64,000 bases of DNA from DASVNK01 sp036383895 (GTDB lineage Bacteria > Verrucomicrobiota > Verrucomicrobiia > Limisphaerales > SXQI01), in the NCBI GenBank assembly GCA_036383895.1, contig DASVNK010000025.1, forward strand, positions 124,001 through 188,000, given 5' to 3'. The translations under genes were made by a program, and so were the position numbers. Positions 61,775 to 64,000 of the stretch are shown here, piece by piece. The notes under the pieces were generated by a model. The model did no database searches. It was not told the origin of the DNA and saw nothing but the letters and a program-made list of their open reading frames with translations. Position 1 is the stretch's first letter, and every line of letters begins with the position of its first letter.

Positions 61775-61867
61775 ATTGGGTTATCCCAGTTGTAACCCGA
61801 TCTTCGTAAAACCAACAACCAGCGAGCGTTGGTATTCGTCACATCGGGATGTGCTTTCTAGGGCACA

Positions 61868-64000
61868 TCAACGTGATTTGGCGCGGCGGGTGGACGCAGT
61901 GCCGTCGCGGGCGGACGATCGTCCATTTGCACTTACCTCGACGCGGCGCGGCTTTGAGTCGCGAGAACTGACGCCCAAGGCGATGGCAAGGACCTCGTCG
62001 ACCGTTTCGACCGGCTTGAAGCTGACTTTCCTTTTCACCTCGGCGGGAATGTCCGGGATGTCTTTCTCGTTGAGCTTGGGGATGATTACGGTGTGAATTC
62101 CAGCGCGGGCAGCGGCGAGGCTTTTCTCCTTCAATCCGCCGATCGGCAGAACGAGGCCGCGCAAGGTGACTTCGCCGGTCATGGCCACATCTTTGCGTAC
62201 TGGCTTGTCACTGAAAAGCGAGGCAAGCGCGGTAAACATGGCGATGCCGGCGGAAGGCCCGTCCTTCGGAATTGCGCCGGCGGGAACGTGGACGTGGATA
62301 TCGCAGTCTTTGAAGTCATCCCCATTAAGATTCAGCTCCTTCACACGTGAGCGCAGTAAGCTCAGCGCAGTCTGCACCGATTCCTTCATCACGTTGCCGA
62401 TCTGACCGGTCAAAGTGATGTTCCCCTTCCCTGCGTACTTGGTGGCTTCGATATGCAAGACTTCGCCACCCACCGGAGTGTAGGCCAAACCGGTGACGAC
62501 GCCCGGCAAGCTCCTCTTCAATCGCTCCTCGCGAACGAACCGCGCAGGCCCGAGATGTTCAGCAACGATCAGCGGAGTGACAGTTACACTTTGCTTTTCA
62601 CCTTTGGCAACCTGTGCAGCGATCGCGCGACAAACCGCGCCAATCTGGCGTTCAAGGTCGCGAACACCAGCTTCGTGCGTGTAATCGTTAATGACTTTAA
62701 TGATCGCGGCGGGCTGCCATTTGCATTGCGCGGGCTTCAGGCCGTGTTCGGATAACTGGCGTTTAACAATGTATTGGCGGGCGATCTCGAGCTTTTGGTG
62801 TTCGGTATAGCCCGGAATATCAATCAACTCCATGCGATCGCGCAGCGGCGCCGGAACAGGATCGAGGTAATTCGCCGTCGCAATAAAAATTACCTGCGAC
62901 AAGTCGAACGGCAGATCGAGGTAATGATCCGTGAACGAATGATTTTGCCGTGGGTCGAGCACTTCGAGCAACGCGCTCGCCGGATCGCCACGAAAATCGG
63001 CGGCGAGCTTGTCAATTTCATCCAGCATAATGACTGGATTGCGCGTTCCAACACGACGAAGCTCCGCGATCAATCGCCCCGGCATGGAACCAATATATGT
63101 CCGGCGATGCCCGCGAATTTCCGCTTCGTCCCGCACGCCACCGAGACTGATGCGCGCAAATTTTCGTCCCAGTGCATCAGCGATGGACTGCCCCAGGCTC
63201 GTCTTCCCAACACCAGGCGGCCCAAGAAAACAGATGATCGGCCCGCGCCCTTCCGGATTCAATTTCCGCACCGCGAGATATTCGATCAGCCGACGTTTCA
63301 CCTTCTCCAAATCGTAATGATCGCGATCGAGGATTTTCTGGGCGTTGGCCAGGTCGAGCTTGTCCTCGCTCATTTTTGCCCACGGCAAATCGGCGACAGT
63401 TTCAGCGTAGCTAACGATGACGGAATACTCCGGGCTGGCGGGTGAAATATAGGTGAGGCGCTTCAACTCTTTCTCGACCTGCGCCATCACGTTTTGCGGT
63501 GGCTTGGCTTCAATCAGTCGCTTGCGCAGCTCGGCAACCTGTTCTTCGGATCCGCCTTCGCCCTCGCCCAGCTCTTTCTGAATTGCCTTGATCTGTTCGC
63601 GGAGGAAATGACGCTTCTGCGTGTCAGAAATTTGCGACGCGACATCCTGCTGCAGCTTTTGTTGCAAGCGGGCGATCTCGAGTTGGGAAGACAAACGCTG
63701 CTGCACGGCGGCAATGCGCTTGGAAACGTCCAGTTCCTCGAGCAACTGCTGCTTCTCGTTAACATCAACGTTCAGGTTGCTCGCGAGAAAATCCGCGAGC
63801 TGACTCGGCTCCTTGATGTTCATCAACATCACCCGCGCCTGCTCGGGCGCGTCGGGCGTCAGGTCCAAAAGTTCGAGCGCACTGTCGCGCAAATTATTGA
63901 CGCGCGCCTGGAAATGCTGATCGACCTTCTCCGGATTGTTGCTCTGCAACACCTCGACTTCGCAACGAAAATACGGATCGGACTTCACGAACTTCGTCGC
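61868..64000 (-). CDS. lon: Lon protease, N-terminus cut by window end
   Basis: At least 710 residues; the frame is open to the window edge and the true start lies outside. ATP-dependent serine protease. It has the end of the N-terminal Lon domain (ALELLDLTPDAPEQARVML), AAA+ with Walker A GPPGVGKTS, Walker B VIMLDEIDKL and sensor regions, and the protease domain with catalytic Ser in KDGPSAGIAMFTAL and Lys in PIGGLKEKSLAAARAG. The length and motifs are those of LonA. A short basic C-terminal tail (after SSRDSKPRRVEVS) extends past the usual end. Confidence 0.96.
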   Translation of the reverse strand, partial: ATKFVKSDPYFRCEVEVLQSNNPEKVDQHFQARVNNLRDSALELLDLTPDAPEQARVMLMNIKEPSQLADFLASNLNVDVNEKQQLLEELDVSKRIAAVQQRLSSQLEIARLQQKLQQDVASQISDTQKRHFLREQIKAIQKELGEGEGGSEEQVAELRKRLIEAKPPQNVMAQVEKELKRLTYISPASPEYSVIVSYAETVADLPWAKMSEDKLDLANAQKILDRDHYDLEKVKRRLIEYLAVRKLNPEGRGPIICFLGPPGVGKTSLGQSIADALGRKFARISLGGVRDEAEIRGHRRTYIGSMPGRLIAELRRVGTRNPVIMLDEIDKLAADFRGDPASALLEVLDPRQNHSFTDHYLDLPFDLSQVIFIATANYLDPVPAPLRDRMELIDIPGYTEHQKLEIARQYIVKRQLSEHGLKPAQCKWQPAAIIKVINDYTHEAGVRDLERQIGAVCRAIAAQVAKGEKQSVTVTPLIVAEHLGPARFVREERLKRSLPGVVTGLAYTPVGGEVLHIEATKYAGKGNITLTGQIGNVMKESVQTALSLLRSRVKELNLNGDDFKDCDIHVHVPAGAIPKDGPSAGIAMFTALASLFSDKPVRKDVAMTGEVTLRGLVLPIGGLKEKSLAAARAGIHTVIIPKLNEKDIPDIPAEVKRKVSFKPVETVDEVLAIALGVSSRDSKPRRVEVSANGRSSARDGTASTRRAKSR

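Noticed and set aside
1..64000. tRNA, rRNA or other known structured RNA genes.
   Set aside because: No tRNA-like CCA-ended cloverleaf, no conserved rRNA segments and no recognised riboswitch were seen by eye; a covariance-model scan was not possible here.

Overview
The window looks like a chromosomal segment from a member of the Verrucomicrobiota (PVC group), most likely near the Pedosphaera/Limisphaerales lineage. This is inferred from gene content: DUF1080 lectin-fold proteins, a DUF1592/DUF1552 pair with a CxxCH-type N-terminus, FTLIELLVVIAIIAILA-type prepilin-like proteins, FG-GAP/VCBS giant proteins, DUF2934, and many interspersed palindromic repeats. The DNA is GC-rich and gene-dense. 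I saw no rRNA, tRNA or CRISPR array.

Layout. 1-3.7 kb (minus): a Zn/Mn-type ABC importer operon (binding protein, an OprB-like porin, ATPase, truncated permease) with a DtxR/MntR-like palindrome upstream. 3.8-8.1 kb (minus): TrmH/SpoU methyltransferase, UlaG-like metallo-hydrolase, core-type methionine synthase, SIS-domain protein and a ParE/antitoxin pair. 8.2-10.9 kb (plus): ABC-2 permease, zinc-ribbon regulator, DedA protein. 11-16.5 kb (minus): a phage-head module with a jelly-roll protein, major capsid, decoration protein and a Mu-like portal fused to a Mu-I-like protease. 16.7-25 kb: DUF4279, two DUF1080 proteins, DUF362, a large TPR lipoprotein and an alpha/beta hydrolase, separated by repeat-rich spacers. 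25.3-28.3 kb (plus): a strong promoter, a structured leader, a lipoprotein, a small protein ending in an 11-bp minisatellite, and the terminase large subunit. 28.4-41.8 kb: response regulator, MoeA, PilB/GspE with an MshEN partner, TIM-barrel isomerase, pyruvate kinase, HMA protein, prepilin-like protein, a kinase-MurQ fusion and a beta-helix surface protein. 42.5-48.4 kb (minus): a GH10 xylanase operon with DUF1592 and DUF1552 proteins. 48.6-54.9 kb (plus): a 2085-residue FG-GAP/FN3/Ig-like secreted protein. 55.6-60.5 kb (minus): a compact WXG100/FtsK operon resembling a minimal type VII secretion system. 60.6-64 kb (minus): lipoprotein, prepilin-like protein and Lon protease, cut by the window end.

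The strongest candidates for under-described biology are three. First, the four-gene, translationally coupled WXG100-FtsK operon in a presumably diderm bacterium; only the middle of its three ATPase domains keeps Walker motifs. Second, the split Mu-like head module without integrase, tail or lysis genes, which could be a domesticated or gene-transfer-agent-like set. Third, the repeat ecology: a GACGTGAGGAGTC repeat sits three times inside the linkers of one phage ORF, and one 11-bp minisatellite occurs at two loci 28.7 kb apart. All functions are read from sequence motifs; no database search was run.
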